This document shows positions 11,076-26,000 of a stretch of DNA of 64,000 bases, in pieces; positions within the stretch are counted from its first letter, which is position 1, and every line of letters begins with the position of its first letter. The position numbers and the translations under genes were made by a program. This DNA is from Branchiostoma floridae (taxonomy: Eukaryota; Chordata; Leptocardii; Amphioxiformes; Branchiostomatidae): assembly GCF_000003815.2 (NCBI RefSeq), contig NC_049980.1, forward strand, positions 19,697,743 to 19,761,742, written 5' to 3'. Under the pieces are notes generated by a model that was not told the origin of the DNA, did not search any database, and was given only the letters and a program-made list of their open reading frames with translations.

Positions 11076-14000
11076 GCCCATGAAGATATTTCGCGAGCTG
11101 AGTCGAAAGGGTAATTTCCTTATTTTTAAGTTTTATGAATTATAGTATGTACATTTTGGGGAGAATATGATGTTCAAATGTAGCGGTTGTTATTTGGTTT
11201 AAAACTGTAATATTCATAATGACCTCCATTCGTAATATTTTGAAGTTTTTGCTTCCGATGTCTGTGCCTCTAGCCCCAAAATAATTGAAAATTATCGTGT
11301 GGTGTACGCAGCGCACCCCTCATGCAGCTCCCTCATGGCCCCCCAAGCACACATTAGAACTTGGTGTTTTCTTTATGCAAACTCAATGCAGATCGTCCGG
11401 TGGCAAAGTCGTTATGTCGTCCTTGGTCGGCCAAAAAAGCAGGGAAGAAAGACCTGGTACGTGGTGCTCCACAGAACCGGGACCTTGGGAAACGACTTTG
11501 CCTTTCTACATCTGCTTGGCGATTATGTTGTTTATACAAATACAATGTACAGTGTTTTTAGGGGTGTTTTCATAAAACACCATTTACAATTGCATTTGCA
11601 AGTCTTTCATATTGAAATTACAGTTTCCTTCCATTCAAATCAAGTTCACAACTAGGTCGTAGGTGGGTTTTTTTTATCGTATCAATGGCATCAAGATTTA
11701 GGCACAATCTAGACACAGTTTATCCCGACATCTGCGGAGCTGACACCTTTTTTCTGTGTCTAAATGGGAATTATGTTGTCATAGTCCAGGTCCAGAGTAG
11801 TCGCCTGACAACTCAGTGGATGTCCGTGACAACTTCTGCCTGCGTATAGATGCGTCCAGACAGCAGGAGGGCTCATTAGCATATAACACAGGCTCTTTAG
11901 GCTACATAGCTGCATCAATTTGGATACTAGTACTGTTACTACTGTACTGTGGTACTACTCTTGTGCCACTCTGCTTCGCTCATTGTGTCAAGGACAAGTT
12001 GAGATTTGAGTTGCTCCCAAACGAACGCGGGACTCCTTGCATGATGCGAGATCAAGCAGCAGAGCGCATTGCCACCTCTGCCACAATGAGGGCGACAAAG
12101 AGGAAAGCAACATGACCGCCATTTTCTTCTCTTCAAAGTGTGAACTTCTGCACAGCTGTACTGCATAATCCAAATAAAGAAATTCTTGGAAATCGAAGGG
12201 TTTTGTCTTGTAAGCGGGCCCTCCTTGGGCAGTGCTGCTTCCTGTGATGTCATGGCAGGCTCATTATCCGACTTTAGTCACTTTACTAAGGCAAACATGG
12301 GATTCCAACTTGGCAACAAAGCCACTGCACCTGCCAGCCTGTACTTTACTTGTCTTGTAACACAATGAAGAGTTTTTGCACTACCCTACTGAATTTTTAT
12401 TGGCAAGAGGGTGCTCATAAGTATGGAATCAAAGTGGTATTGAAGTCCCACAAACTGCTCAACAAAACCAAAAATTCAGAAAACACCTTAGCAACCAATT
12501 ATTGGATTCCATGTAATAGGAACAAAGAAAGTTCACATCCCAACATATAGACATGTATTCATAGGATATTTTTGTCCTGCTGGGCTTAAAACATAGATCT
12601 GCATTGTATTTATGGAATAATTGAATAAGCTTGAATGCAGATAATTGATTTTGTATAGGTCTAAGTCTAATGAGCAATAAAACAGTGAGTCTGCCAGCCT
12701 CAAATATGTCAATGTGTCAAATATAAAGCTACACAAACTTTGACAGTGTAAGACACAGTGAAATGTTGTACATTAAAATCAGACATATGAATGATAGATC
12801 ATGTTATAATTCAAGTGGGCAGCTGTTACCAGAATCATGACATATTTGAACAGTAGGAGTTTTTATATAATATATTCTGCATCTTTGTATGGGTTGTGGA
12901 TCATTATCCGCGTACATAACAAAGTTATATATTTTGTCATGTAGGGTTTGATCCAAGACATGTCAACCATGGACCTATCACCAGGGTAAGTAATGTTTCT
13001 CCTTACACTGAAGAAGAAAAACAAAGAATTCATTTACTTTGTTGTATGACACAGTTTACATTGTACATTTTGTATTTCTAGTTCTATTTCTATACTCTAC
13101 AGGGCAAAAGCTACTTAACTTGCCTTAAGCCCAGATGCATGGTATTAGTATGGCTGGGCGTGGTGCTGAAAACAAAACAGTGCAGTAAGAAAAGAACAAA
13201 GAATTGATTAGGTGATGGCTGCACTATACATTTGTATTTCACAATTTTTATGTTAACGTACTGCTTTCTATATTTAAAGAAAAAATAATCAAATTGGTAG
13301 ACTTTTTTGTTATTACCATGAGGAGGTGTTGACAGTATATAAATTATAATGCTAAAAGTGAGGCAGGAGTCAAACAGGCTAGGTCAATCTCAATCTCATC
13401 CAAAGTCAATTTTGCTATACAAGGTAGATTTTATGAAGTGAAATGTATATCATAGAGGTACAATGTATATACCTAGTATAGTAGCAAGTGTAGGAAGACC
13501 ATGTAAAACCTATCTTTACCAGCTATGCAAAGATGCTTGCTGTTCAATGGAAGATCTGACCAAGTTCAACGCTATGGAGGATAGGGATAGATGGAGGGAG
13601 AGAGTCATTTTCATCTGTGCAAGCAGCACGACCAGATGATGATGATAGACATATCATACATGAACTCAGTATATGGCGGATAAATTTTTTCACTGTGTAA
13701 GTGTAACTATGAGAACACAAACATTGAGATTGATAGGTACATTGTGGAAAAGAAAATATTATTAGTTATATTCTGTTCTGTTCTATTTTCCAGCAGTCAA
13801 GAACAATTTTCTCATACACAACAGAAATATTCACACCCTACAGACATTGTCTAAAAGAAGTTGGTATTTAAAATGGTTACTTCTTGTCTTCATGATTTGT
13901 ATGTCCAGGCATTACCACCCAAACAACCATATACCACATCTAGTTTTTGGACTTAACCAATCTTTTGTCACTCTTAGTCTTACAATTCAAGTGTGAAACA

Positions 14001-17000
14001 TCCTTTGCAAGGAATAACTTTGATTGTTTTTCCACTAATCCTGTCAATTCCAAAAATTCATATTTCTTTAAGTACTTTCTACACACATTATTCTGAATGA
14101 GCGCAATGGAGTAAGTAGAAATGTGTGGTTATAAAACATAGTAGCCTCATTTGTCATACTGTGCTGTATTCATTCATTCATTACTTTCAGGCCCCAAAAG
14201 ATCACCAATCAAATTGTATGTAATCAATCATCCCAAACATTCCTCGGTGGTGATTAGGTTGCAATTACTTAGGCATATTAGTCAATCATTAATCAAGTCA
14301 TTAATTGTATACTGGCTATTAGCTGGCAATCAAGAGACTGATTGATAAGGTAATTGATTATGATAAGATATGATGCATGGTGAAGGCTGTGCTGATTTGT
14401 TTCCCAATTGTGTTTGCCAGGAAGGTAACCACAAAGGCCAGATCCAGACAACATATGGTCCTCAACACCTTTTTCTGTGTCTAGATGGAAATTTTATTTT
14501 ATTGGAAAACCTCCCCTGACAGGTGTGGAGTATTTGCCTGACAATAATTTTGCATAGCTTAGTAAGTCTTATATTAACTTGACAGGATGTGAAGTTTAGT
14601 TTATGATATTTTACAGTCAGAAGTATAATCTCATCTTGTGCTCTTCTGGCACACAACAAGAAGTATTGTGTACTGCCTGTGAGTCATACAGGCTTTACCT
14701 TGCCTATGAGTATGAGTCATACAAGCTTACTCAAATTCTTTTAACATGCAAAATTGGAAGTTATGTTCATTTTGAAGTACATGCAATATGACAAATTTTC
14801 TTGCAGCTGGTTGTTTCAAGCCACTCAGTATGAACTGGAATGAAATACTTCACCTATGTTTTAGCTTGGAAAGACTTGGGTGAAAACATGTCTAGTATTT
14901 GAGTATGCAATGCTAGGGGGGAAAATAGCTATCAAGCTACATATAATCCATAATACATGTACCATGCTGTTTAGAGAAATCCTTTAAAACTTAAAAATAA
15001 AACTTAAAAAGTCATCTTGGTCAACAAAAGTGGATAAGAACAATTGATCTCCATATACACATATGAGGTATAATAACCGTATATGATAAAAATCATGACT
15101 TTTTTTGTTTCTCTTAGAAATTTTTGTATGACTATAGAAAGTGAGAGTGAGTCAGTGAGAGAAAGACCTGGGTTATTTTGTTGTTCTATTGGTAGCTTCC
15201 CATCAGTTTAATTTCATTTGAGGATCAGACAGTTTCATCAAACTGAAATTTTAAAATTGTTTATCCTGTCTAGGTGTTGATATTGTTGAGTTGATAATTA
15301 TCACTCGGGTGACCTACTTATACACCCCTTCATGATGATCCCTCCTGCACTAATCTATGGTTGGAGGGCAAAAGGTCAGGTGGGACATAATCTGTAAGAT
15401 CAAATCTGTCAATAGTGTAATGATTGAGGCTGAATCAAGTCTATTTTTGGTTTCATGACTCATATTGTAGGATGCCTTGTCTTTTGTTATTGTTCGGTAT
15501 AGAAAGAAGTGCAATTATCTAAGGCCCTTGAAATCTGATTATGGCATCTGGCAACTTAATTCCATCACATCACTCATACAGGAAAAAAGCACTATCCACT
15601 ATCACAAATGTGTGACATAATTATGTGATTTTTAACACTATTATGTATGTACTGTAATGTACAATCGTCACATGCATCCAGTTATTTCTGCAATGCACAT
15701 CGTGCTAAAACGAGTCAAAGGTACTACCAACTTGTTGTATCATTTATTAAAACAACGTCGTTGAGGGTCAACAGATAAAAAATGGTCCCCTCAAATGTAT
15801 AAGTATAACAATATAACAGTATAACAAACTGTAAAACCAGTAGTATCAGGTTACCAAGTTTTTCACCTAGCAGTGTATGTGTGTATTGCAGATACAAGTG
15901 TAGTCAGATTCCCTTGGGCTTGGGTCCTAGTATCAAAACAGATATAGGGCTTTAGCTGAGTCTCAGTGTTTTAGCAACTTTTGCATTGTTGTATTACAGC
16001 TTCCTTGTAGTGCACGTTTTTAAACTCTTCATTTACTCTTCATGGAGAAACACAGAAAGGGCCACAAAAGACCTACAAAACAAGCCAGGTGACAAATCCG
16101 CTTGGAGATTACCCATATACTGGAAGTGCTGTCATCAGCTTTAATCATTTCCACCCCACTTGTTTGGGAGCCCATGTTATTGATTTTTGTTGCTAAATCT
16201 GTCATTTCAAACGTGCGGAATACATTTTCATAAGGCATGACAACAAGCACATTTCCATCACTTGACGGAAGGATTAGTCCTAAAGACAGCCCTGTATACC
16301 AGACAGCTAAACTGTGCCTTGAGATGGCCTAATGACAATTGGCATGCTCAGCAACAGATCTGTATCATCAGAAGAGTGATTGATGATAAGGTTGACCTAC
16401 TTCTCCCCTCCTGGGTGGTGTCATTTTTATGCAGCTGTGATAAATAATGAATCAATGAATGAAGTTTGCAGACACAATGAGCAACAAATCGGCCCTAGAT
16501 TGGATCTCCCATTACTCATCCATATGATCAGGCCAGGTGCATACTATATATAACATTGCCTTTGCTTTTAAGGGTCTCAGAGGTCTCAAGTAACAAAAAA
16601 ATGCTTATCATTTGCATATCATAGGTTTTTATTGTCTTGAAGAGATGGAGACATCATTTCATATGTCACATTGTACAAATACACAACAGTCTAATTTTTA
16701 TGAATTTTTAAGATCTATCGTGATATGAAAAGATGAAGAAAAAAATTTCACTCATGAAATAATTTTTTTTCTCAATACTTTGGAAGGTACCTTGGAATGA
16801 GTCATTGACTAATATTGACCTCTTTCCCTGGCCTAACTACTGATTGATCGTCATTAGTTTCATGCTTACAGACAGTGGGTGTCATTAATGGTGGGTTGCA
16901 TCATTTCCACAACACTTTCATATGGGAGTTAGGCTGATCCTGGTGGTTATAGTCGCTCCCCATCCATAATACTCGCTATCCGCATGGCATTTGAGTCGTG

Positions 17001-20000
17001 TCTGATGTCGTTACGTATTGAGTACCATTTTAAGGCTCAGGAGGTTGCCAACACAAATGTCTCAGGCAACATAATATCAGAGAGTTACTGCCAAGCTGTG
17101 GGCTATTGGCATATTTGAAAATGGCAGAGGTAACACTCTGCCTGCCTTGGATAGTGTGACCTCACAAGCTCATAACCATACTTGTAAGACCTGACCTGAA
17201 GTGTGCTTGTCCTTGGTGCTGAAAATACATTGCAAAGTTTTATCTAAAAGCCATATCAATGATATGTCAGCCAGTATAGCATTATACCCATTCCATTGAG
17301 TGAAGACATTCCTTTCTTACTACACATTTCAGCTTATTTCCCTTGCCATTACATCCACAAGTGTATATATTTCTTTCAATTTGAAATAAAAATGTCTTCA
17401 AAAATGATGTATGTTCTAGATATAACTGACACCTTTTTTTCTGAAGCATTGATAGTAAACAAGAAGATATTTTTGATACAGTCAAGACAGTAGTCAAGCC
17501 AGCCAGTGTACCTGATGATTGTACTGACAGCACTATGTCATAACCAAACAAATCCCTCCTGTCCATCATGATTACATCAGTATGTGATGACCAATCAAAC
17601 CTGTATCATCAGTCACAAACATGAATGTTGAGTGAAAATCTACACCATCACCCATGGTTGTCAATTCAACAGGCCACACCAATTCAATTTGTTGCTTCTT
17701 AGATTCTTATGGGCATTTTGGAGTTGATTTTATTTTATTCATTTTTTTTTAATGAGAAAAGAAAAAGCAGCAAATCCAAGGACCAGGAAATTGGATTAGT
17801 GTGGCCTCTTCATTTTATATCAAGTTCCAAATCACTGTTCCCATGCCGAATCCCACCAATTCCCATGATTACCAAGTGATAACATGTATCATGTGGCCCA
17901 ATCTGTGATCAGTGCAATGACCTCATATATCCAGATTTCCCTGTGACCTAGTTCTTGATGGATGGTGTAAGCTGTTGTTAATGTCAGCGTATATATTGAC
18001 CTGGTTGAAGTGTCCGGATATAGCGGACAGTGTTCACTGTTATCACTTCTGCAAACATTCAATGAATTTCACCAAGGAGGCATTGATAGAGTGAAGTAGC
18101 TCTTCGTGGGAAGTTGTTGTATTCAAAAGATACAATTGTCTGCTGTTGTACACTTAACTGCTGCATGATTTAAGGCCTGGAATAATGCATGCTTCCAATT
18201 ATAGTCCTGAAGAAAGTAGAGTTGGTTGGCAGGATTTGACAAATATTGTGAAATAAAGGAATTTTGTTTTAAATTCCACTACTCTGATGTCAGATTGAAG
18301 ATTTTATGTGCCTTGCCAGATGTCAACAAAAAAAAAGGCTGCTATCAGTTGTTAGGGTTGGTTGGGTTACCTGAAACTAATGTATTACTATATCATGTGT
18401 GCCAGCAAGGATGCATCCTAATTAAGGTACTGATCCTAATTAACATGTCCTTGGACAAGTTCAGATCTGTTCTTGGGCTGTGCAAATTGTCAACCAAATG
18501 TGATGTGATTACAAGGAGGCATTTAGAATGTCAGAATTTAGATTTTTTAGTCACCTTTAATATCTGACTGTTATGATGACCTATTCCTATATATGTTAAC
18601 TACCAACTGAAAATGTTTTACGTTCAAATCCCATGTTCTGTGTTATCCTTGTCAACAGGGCTAGCCTTTTGTTATTCATAGTCAAAGGAATAAAATAGAA
18701 TAAATATTCTGAAGACTGAATGGTCTAATAAGAAGGAAACTGCTACAGAGAAGTGGTAACTTTTCACATGTACGAGGTTAGGTGTATTGGATCCATCCAT
18801 TGTATTTATTAATCACCTACTGGCTATCACGCAACCACACTGTATCGTGTCTATCTGCAGATGCCATGGTAATTGATAATAACCTGAACTCTTATTTTAG
18901 ACAGCCTACTGCTGATTTCCATATGAGGTTGGCTGTGATTGGCCTTTCTCATTAGGTGGTGACCTTCAGCTTTATTACTGGAAATAAGGTCACCTCTGGG
19001 GACCGTTCACTGATGCACGAAAGGATGACAGTAGATCTGTGTTATTGCAGTGATGATAACAAAGTATTACTGGTAGTCAGAACAAATGCATCCATGCAAA
19101 TCCAATCTACACTGTCATGTTAGATAAAAGAAAACTTTCTTTTTAATATTGATGTGATCAAGGAGGTATGATTAAAGGCTGTAACCAGTCTTTATACCAT
19201 GACACGTCATCAGGAACATTTCCAGGACATACCTGCAGTTGTAGTTGTAGTTGGTGTTAAAGAGAAAAGATACATGTATCTCTGATATAAAAGATTTAGA
19301 CTTTCTTCTGATGACAGTTTTCAGTAGCATCAGTAGTATTGGGTGTACATGCAGCATCGTAGCTTATAGTAAAGGCCAGTCACTATAACTGAATTGTGTA
19401 CTGCTTGAAAAGACTGACCCACAGCGAGCAGACCAGTGATAAGAAAGATGGTACAAATGTAGCTTCTCCCTTGATTTTCCTCAGAGTATGTTCTGCCAGC
19501 CCTGTGGGAAGCAGACTGTACACTACGCCAGAGCTTCCTCTGTGGCAGCATCGACTGAGCCGAGTGCTCAGACCAGAGAGCCTGTCCCACAACCCCCTCC
19601 AGTCAGGAGCATCTTCAGAACACCAGTCTCCAACCCTGTAGGTGGCTTGCTTGCCTTCAGAACTGCATTACGTATATTGGTTTCTTTCTTTGCTTGTTCA
19701 TTGTGCCTGTGAATCACATGTAGCCCAGTAGTTAGTGAGGTCAATGTTTTTGGCTACAAGAAAGAGTTGCAGACCTTACAAGGAGTTGTTCCTTTTACTC
19801 ATGTAACAAAAAGAGCTCAGTACATACTGTTCCTGTCCAATTGAAGATTAGACAGGTCACAAAGAATATCCCATTCTTCGTTACAAGTTTCTGTCTCTGA
19901 ATCCAGGTGAACCACGGCCTAGAGCAGGAGGCACAGTTCTACACCATCCCACCTGATGAGTACAAGACTATGTTTCCTCAGGACCATGGCATGCCTTCCA

Positions 20001-23000
20001 GATTTAAGAAGCAGGTCAGTGCTATCTACCATGTCATTTGTTGTCATTTATTTTCATAAAACACTTGTCATAGATGAAAAAAATGCCAACCCATACTTCT
20101 GACAACCTTGAATAAAAATCTCAGTAGGTTTCTAATAAAAATGAACTCATTATACTCATTATTATTCACAACTGTGACCAGTCTTTGACAAACAAATGTT
20201 ACATATTCAGCAGGTTTTTCATCTTCTGGCATTACTTGAAATATTATCAGTTATGACATTTTGTGGAAATTTATAATCCAACATCAGGAAAGGACCTCTT
20301 TCTATAAACCATGAGCATTGTACTCATTTTTCATATCAGTAGGTGCTGACAGTCATCTCGATGTACATCTGTGCCTATTTGCATTTCATAGGATCATAGC
20401 TCAGGTAGAAGCATTGTGTTAGTGTTTTATTGTTTTTTTATAAGTTTTTAAGTATTCTTTTTGTATCCTCTTTGAGCTATAGATATTTGATAGTGATCAG
20501 AGAGGATCAGAAGAAAATACTATAATTCACTGAAATTTAAATAAGGACACCAATACTGCAGCATACATATATACACAGAGATGAAGTCACGTAACACAAT
20601 CTATGATGAATGCAGATTCCACAGAAAACCACTGGGTCAGAAATTGATGATAACCTGGCTTCAGGCTTTTTAAGACGTACAAATATATTTGTCTGTGGTG
20701 ATAAAGTGGGATTACAGCTTTGTTAGGATTGTCGTGTAAGTGGATCTGCCCAAATCAAATCACGCCTATGAAGTGTGTTATTGCTGCAAGCCTGCACAGA
20801 TGTACATGTAATAAATTGTGATGCTGGCTCTCTGAACTTGAGGGGGAATGGATTATTTTATACAGTTCATGTAAAGGAAATTGAGACATGTCATATTGAA
20901 CATTGGGAAGCAATATCATGCTTTTTATTCAGTCTGTCATTTATTTTTGAAACTTGTATTTCCTCAATTTTGAATGTATTGTCTTTGTATAACATGAAAC
21001 CTGTAAAATGATATCATTTTCCACTTTCTGCCATTTTACAGATGTCCTACAAACCGGCTTAATGTCATTTGAATCTCACATATCAAATCTCAACGATTAC
21101 ATTTAGGGAGGAGAAAAATAACCTGAAACGTGCCCTGCTGTTGTATTCAGCATTCCAACATGCATGGATGGACATTCCAATAAATTAACCATAAAGATTG
21201 GAATATGTTACTTGGCCAGGAAGCCAGGATTCCATAAATCTAATTTATGGAAACGTTGGCATGTGGAAAATGGGCCTAGAAACAGGGTAAGGTTGCAAAT
21301 CCATGCATTTATCATCGCAGTCAAAAGCTGACACCTGTGATGATAATACAGCAACATGGAACAAGGAGCTACACACATGGAAAATATGTTTTCACAAAGG
21401 AAAAAGAGTACAAAAGATGAGTAAATACAGAATTATTACACACATAAATGATATTTGGGCCACAACAATTTAGCTTGATGGTCTTTGGATTTAAAGAAAA
21501 TGTAATGCTTCACTGGGTAGAAGATGAAAAGAGAAAGTCTGTACCATGTTCATGCAGTATCATGAATTAGAATTTGAATACCAAATAGACTGTACTAAAC
21601 TGCTTTCTCCTGACTCCTTATGAATTCCTGTGGCTAACTAGAGGGTCAGGCAAGCAAAATTCCTTTTTGCCAGCAGAACTGAGCATAACAAAATATGCAA
21701 AAGGAAACTGTAATTGATGGAATCACCCTGAAAGGGCAATGTCATGGAACTGGTGACCCGATAAACTGTACCCATGATGCAAACAGTGTGTAATCTGTCT
21801 AGATCATGCAGTCTTATTTCATGTTGGCTGACGGTGGGCCCACTCCTACTGTAGTTATCCAAGAACACTGAGCTTGAGGTATATTTTGCGTGAGATATTC
21901 CATTTAATGTCATCAGTAATTGTATTTCTTAGTACATGTATCTGTCTTTCACCTTTTTTGTTATTTTATGTTAAAGTTAAAAAGGTAAAGGTATTCTTGT
22001 AGCCTTTTTGAGGCTATAGGGACAGTAGATTGTTAATCAACTGTGTCTCAGGCACGGTATTGGAAGGTGGATACCAACTCTCTCCTTTAACACATTACCG
22101 TACATCCCCAACTGTAGTCAGGTACACATTCCTACCCAAGGGTGCAGTGAATAAAGTCATGTAAAGTGGCTTCCTCGAGGACACAACATCCAACCAGAAA
22201 TGCCAGGAATCAAGCCCGTGACCTTTTGATCTAGCCAGGCCACTCAACTCCACATACATAGCTACATGTGTGACTCATCTCGTAGCTTTTACTTTCGTGA
22301 AGTCCTACCCTTTATTAATCAATTGAAAACACTCATCATCATCTCTATCCCTGCGTCCCATCATTGACCTGTGTGAATCACACACTAGCAGTATTGAATG
22401 TTTTTCAGACATACTGCACAGTGGGCCGATTAGTAGACTTTTCATCAGCTCATCTCAAATGTAGAGTGTTGTCAGACAGTATAATCATGTCTATTTGCCA
22501 CAGTTTGTTTATATTACATTTTGGCCTTAGATGAAATATCCAGTATGTATTCCTACCAGTTATTCAAATTTAAAAAAAAAACTTTTGTTTCCTAGAAATT
22601 TCTAAGACAGCCACCCAGTGACTATATTGAATGAGTCAGTGTTTAGGCCTTGACATGTTTCTCTTTGATGCTTTAGAATCAGTTAACTGTCTGATATATT
22701 CTATACTGCCATTATGAAAAACCTAATGCCATAAAAATGTCATAACATGATCTTTCACCACATTAAATCCCTGCACCAGTTTATTGCATATTGCACATTT
22801 AAAATGCTATAAACAGAGCTATGACAGGTGTATTTATCTCAAGTGTATCATTGAGGCTCCCCATAAAAGAGCACTCAGTATTCAGTCATCCTTGCCCTGG
22901 AGGCAGGAGAGCAGCTCGCTGATGATGCATCAGACGTACCATGAACTCTGATATTCACGATAGAGAGGCGGCGCTCCTTCCCATTAACAACGAAATAGAT

Positions 23001-26000
23001 CATATGGCAGTGATAAAGGGAAGACGACGTGTAGCTCAGGGATAGAATTATCATTTAGTGTGCACTCAAGGCTTCAACTGTCATGTTCGTATCACTGTGA
23101 ATCTGTCATTTCAGGCCCTGGGAGTACAACTGTAAATAACATAAAGTTGATCGTATCCTAAATACCATTAACAGGAATGCGCATCAGTACAGCTGTCATT
23201 GTTATTGTGACTTTTGCCAAGGAGCTCCTTGCTTTTGCTATTAGACATTAAATGCTGGTTTAGGATCCATTCATATTATATCACCGGGATGGGAAATTCC
23301 TGTACATGTGAATGTGTTTCATCAACTTATTTGGCAAATGTCCTGGCTGGATAAGAAGAGTGCATTGTTTTTTCTTCATTAGTCTTGCAAAGGCATCCTT
23401 TGTAGAATATGAGAATTACATGAGGAAATGTTTTTGTACAGTTTGACTTGAGTTGCATTATACACCCATGTTGATAAACCATATCAATGCAGGTTTTGTA
23501 GTCATCATTTAAAGCTTTAACACAGCCTTCTCTTTTTTAAAACATTACATGACATTGTATCTTTTTATACATGTATCTTTGTAATTTTTACCACAATTCC
23601 TATATACGATGTAATATGGGACATCATATATGCACCAGGTATTACATTCATTGCTCTATACATGTAATGTTACATGTACACTTAACTACTCCATACAGAT
23701 ATACACAAATAAATGTATTTATTGTTGATTCTAAAAGTGAACTCATATCTTTCCAATGTTTCAGGTTGACACCTTCACAGAAGCCTGTATAATGGTCAGA
23801 AAACCCAGTCTGGAAGTGATGAGCTACTTACAACAGGCCAACTACTCCCACCCAGCTATTAGATATGTCTTTTGTATCCTTTCTTCAATGATATGAAGTT
23901 ATTCTAGTCTAAATCTAAGACTAAGAGAACTGACAGAACTCTCAGATTTCTTAAATGTGTAGTTCATACTACAAATGGCAGGTGTCTCTTCTGCTCAGAT
24001 TTCCATCGCTGAACATGTAGAAGTATTCTATTGAATACTCCGCAACTGAGTTACACATTTTACTGCAACATTGTGCAAACACGTATGTAGTGGTTATCAT
24101 GTAGCTTTTTTGGCACAACCACAGGGGCGGACGTATTTCTTATTAAATCAAGTTCTGTGTCTGATCCTTAATATCAACACAACAGACGGTATACGGGGGA
24201 CTGGAAAGACATTGTGCCTGTGCCATGTTCTACATTACTGCACCAAGCAGGGCTGGGTTGTGCTCTTCTTTCCTAAAGGTAAGTGCTTTTAAAACTATTT
24301 TTGGGGTACTTTTTAACAATGTTTCTATGGTAACCATGTTGCTAGGCAACAGGAAGCTGTTGCTCAAATTTTGAGAAATTTTACATTTGAATCACAACAA
24401 ACTCACATACAACAGTGTTTTGATGAATTTTGGTGTCACCATTTAATCTAAAGATTGATTTGTCGTAGTGTTTGATGGGCAAGTCAAGAGGTGAGTGGGT
24501 CAGTAAAATCTTTGGTCATCTAGATTGTATTGCCAGCTAGGGCCACACAGAATTATTTTTCTCGGTTATCAGACACTGTAAAAGAAAAATTAAGGAAGAG
24601 GACAAAATGGAAACAGATAGCTGGAAGGAAAACTTGCAAAAGCCAAAAATCTCATTATATTCACTCCCAGAAACTGTTTGTACCAAGGAACAGACTTTCT
24701 CCTCATCCTCCTTTTCTCATGTTAATCTTCTAGTTCAGTATTTTGTAACCAACAAATCAAATTGGTGGCCAAGGTGATTTTCCCTTGAAGTGAGTAGTGC
24801 AGCAAGTCACAGTGCCAGTTTGACATAACATGACCTCTACTTCCAGTAAGTAACTGGGTTAAGAATGTAAAGGAGATCCAGCCGTCCTTCCACAACCCTG
24901 AGCGGTACGACCAGCCGCTGGAAGCTGTCGCCTGGCTCAAGACTTTCAAAGTCTCAGCTGCAGATTCCATCAAGGAAGTGAGTGAATCTCATCATTTACT
25001 GTGTTTTCACTTTCATTTATACTCAGAAGTTTGATAGCTGATGCCTCCGTGAANNNNNNNNNNNNNNNNNNNNNNNNNNNNNNNNNNNNNNNNNNNNNNN
25101 NNNNNNNNNNNNNNNNNNNNNNNNNNNNNNNNNNNNNNNNNNNNNNNNNNNNNAAAGTAATCTCCAAAAATTGACTGACTACGTGGCGAGAAACTCTGAT
25201 AGACTGGGCAACATCACTACACTTGTTATGACGGACTTTTCAAAGGCATTTGATCGGATCGACCACAACATTGCTATTTCCAAATTGCTACAGCTCGGTG
25301 CACGACCATGTCTGATACCTTGGATAGCTAACTTCCTGCTCAACCGCCGTCAACGCGCCAGGTATCGAAACGAGCTCTCTATGTGGCAGACGCTGTCCTG
25401 TTCAGTTCCACAGGGAACACTTCTTGGGCCCCTCATATTCCTGGCTGTGTTTGATGACGCTGTTAGAGAGTCTCCCCTCAGTGAGTGGAAATTTGTCGAC
25501 GACCTGTCGTTGGCAGAGACGCGACAACATGTTGCGCCATCTATCATGCAGGAAGAGCTCAATGACTTTAATCAGTGGGCCAGTCAAAACCACATGCTGT
25601 TGAATGCAGACAAGTGCAAGGTTATGATTTTCTCGTTCATGAAGCTTCCACCTGCCCCTCCAGTTCTCAAAATCAATGGCACCCCGCTGGAGATCGTGGT
25701 AGTCTCGTGTCTTTTGGGAATATGGTTACAGTCAAACTTAAAATGGGATACGCATGTATCAAAAATGATCTCCAAAGCTAACGGAAGACTCTTCATGCTT
25801 AGAAGTCTGAAAAGGTTCAATGTTACGGTGAATGATTTGCTCCAAGTATTCATATCCTATGTCAGACCCGTGGTAGAATACTGCGTGCCTGTATGGCATC
25901 CCGGACTCACCAAGGAACACACTGCACGGTTGGAAAGAATTCAGAAGAGAGCTCTCCGTACCATCTTGGGTGGACAGTACACGTCCTATGAAGCGGCACT

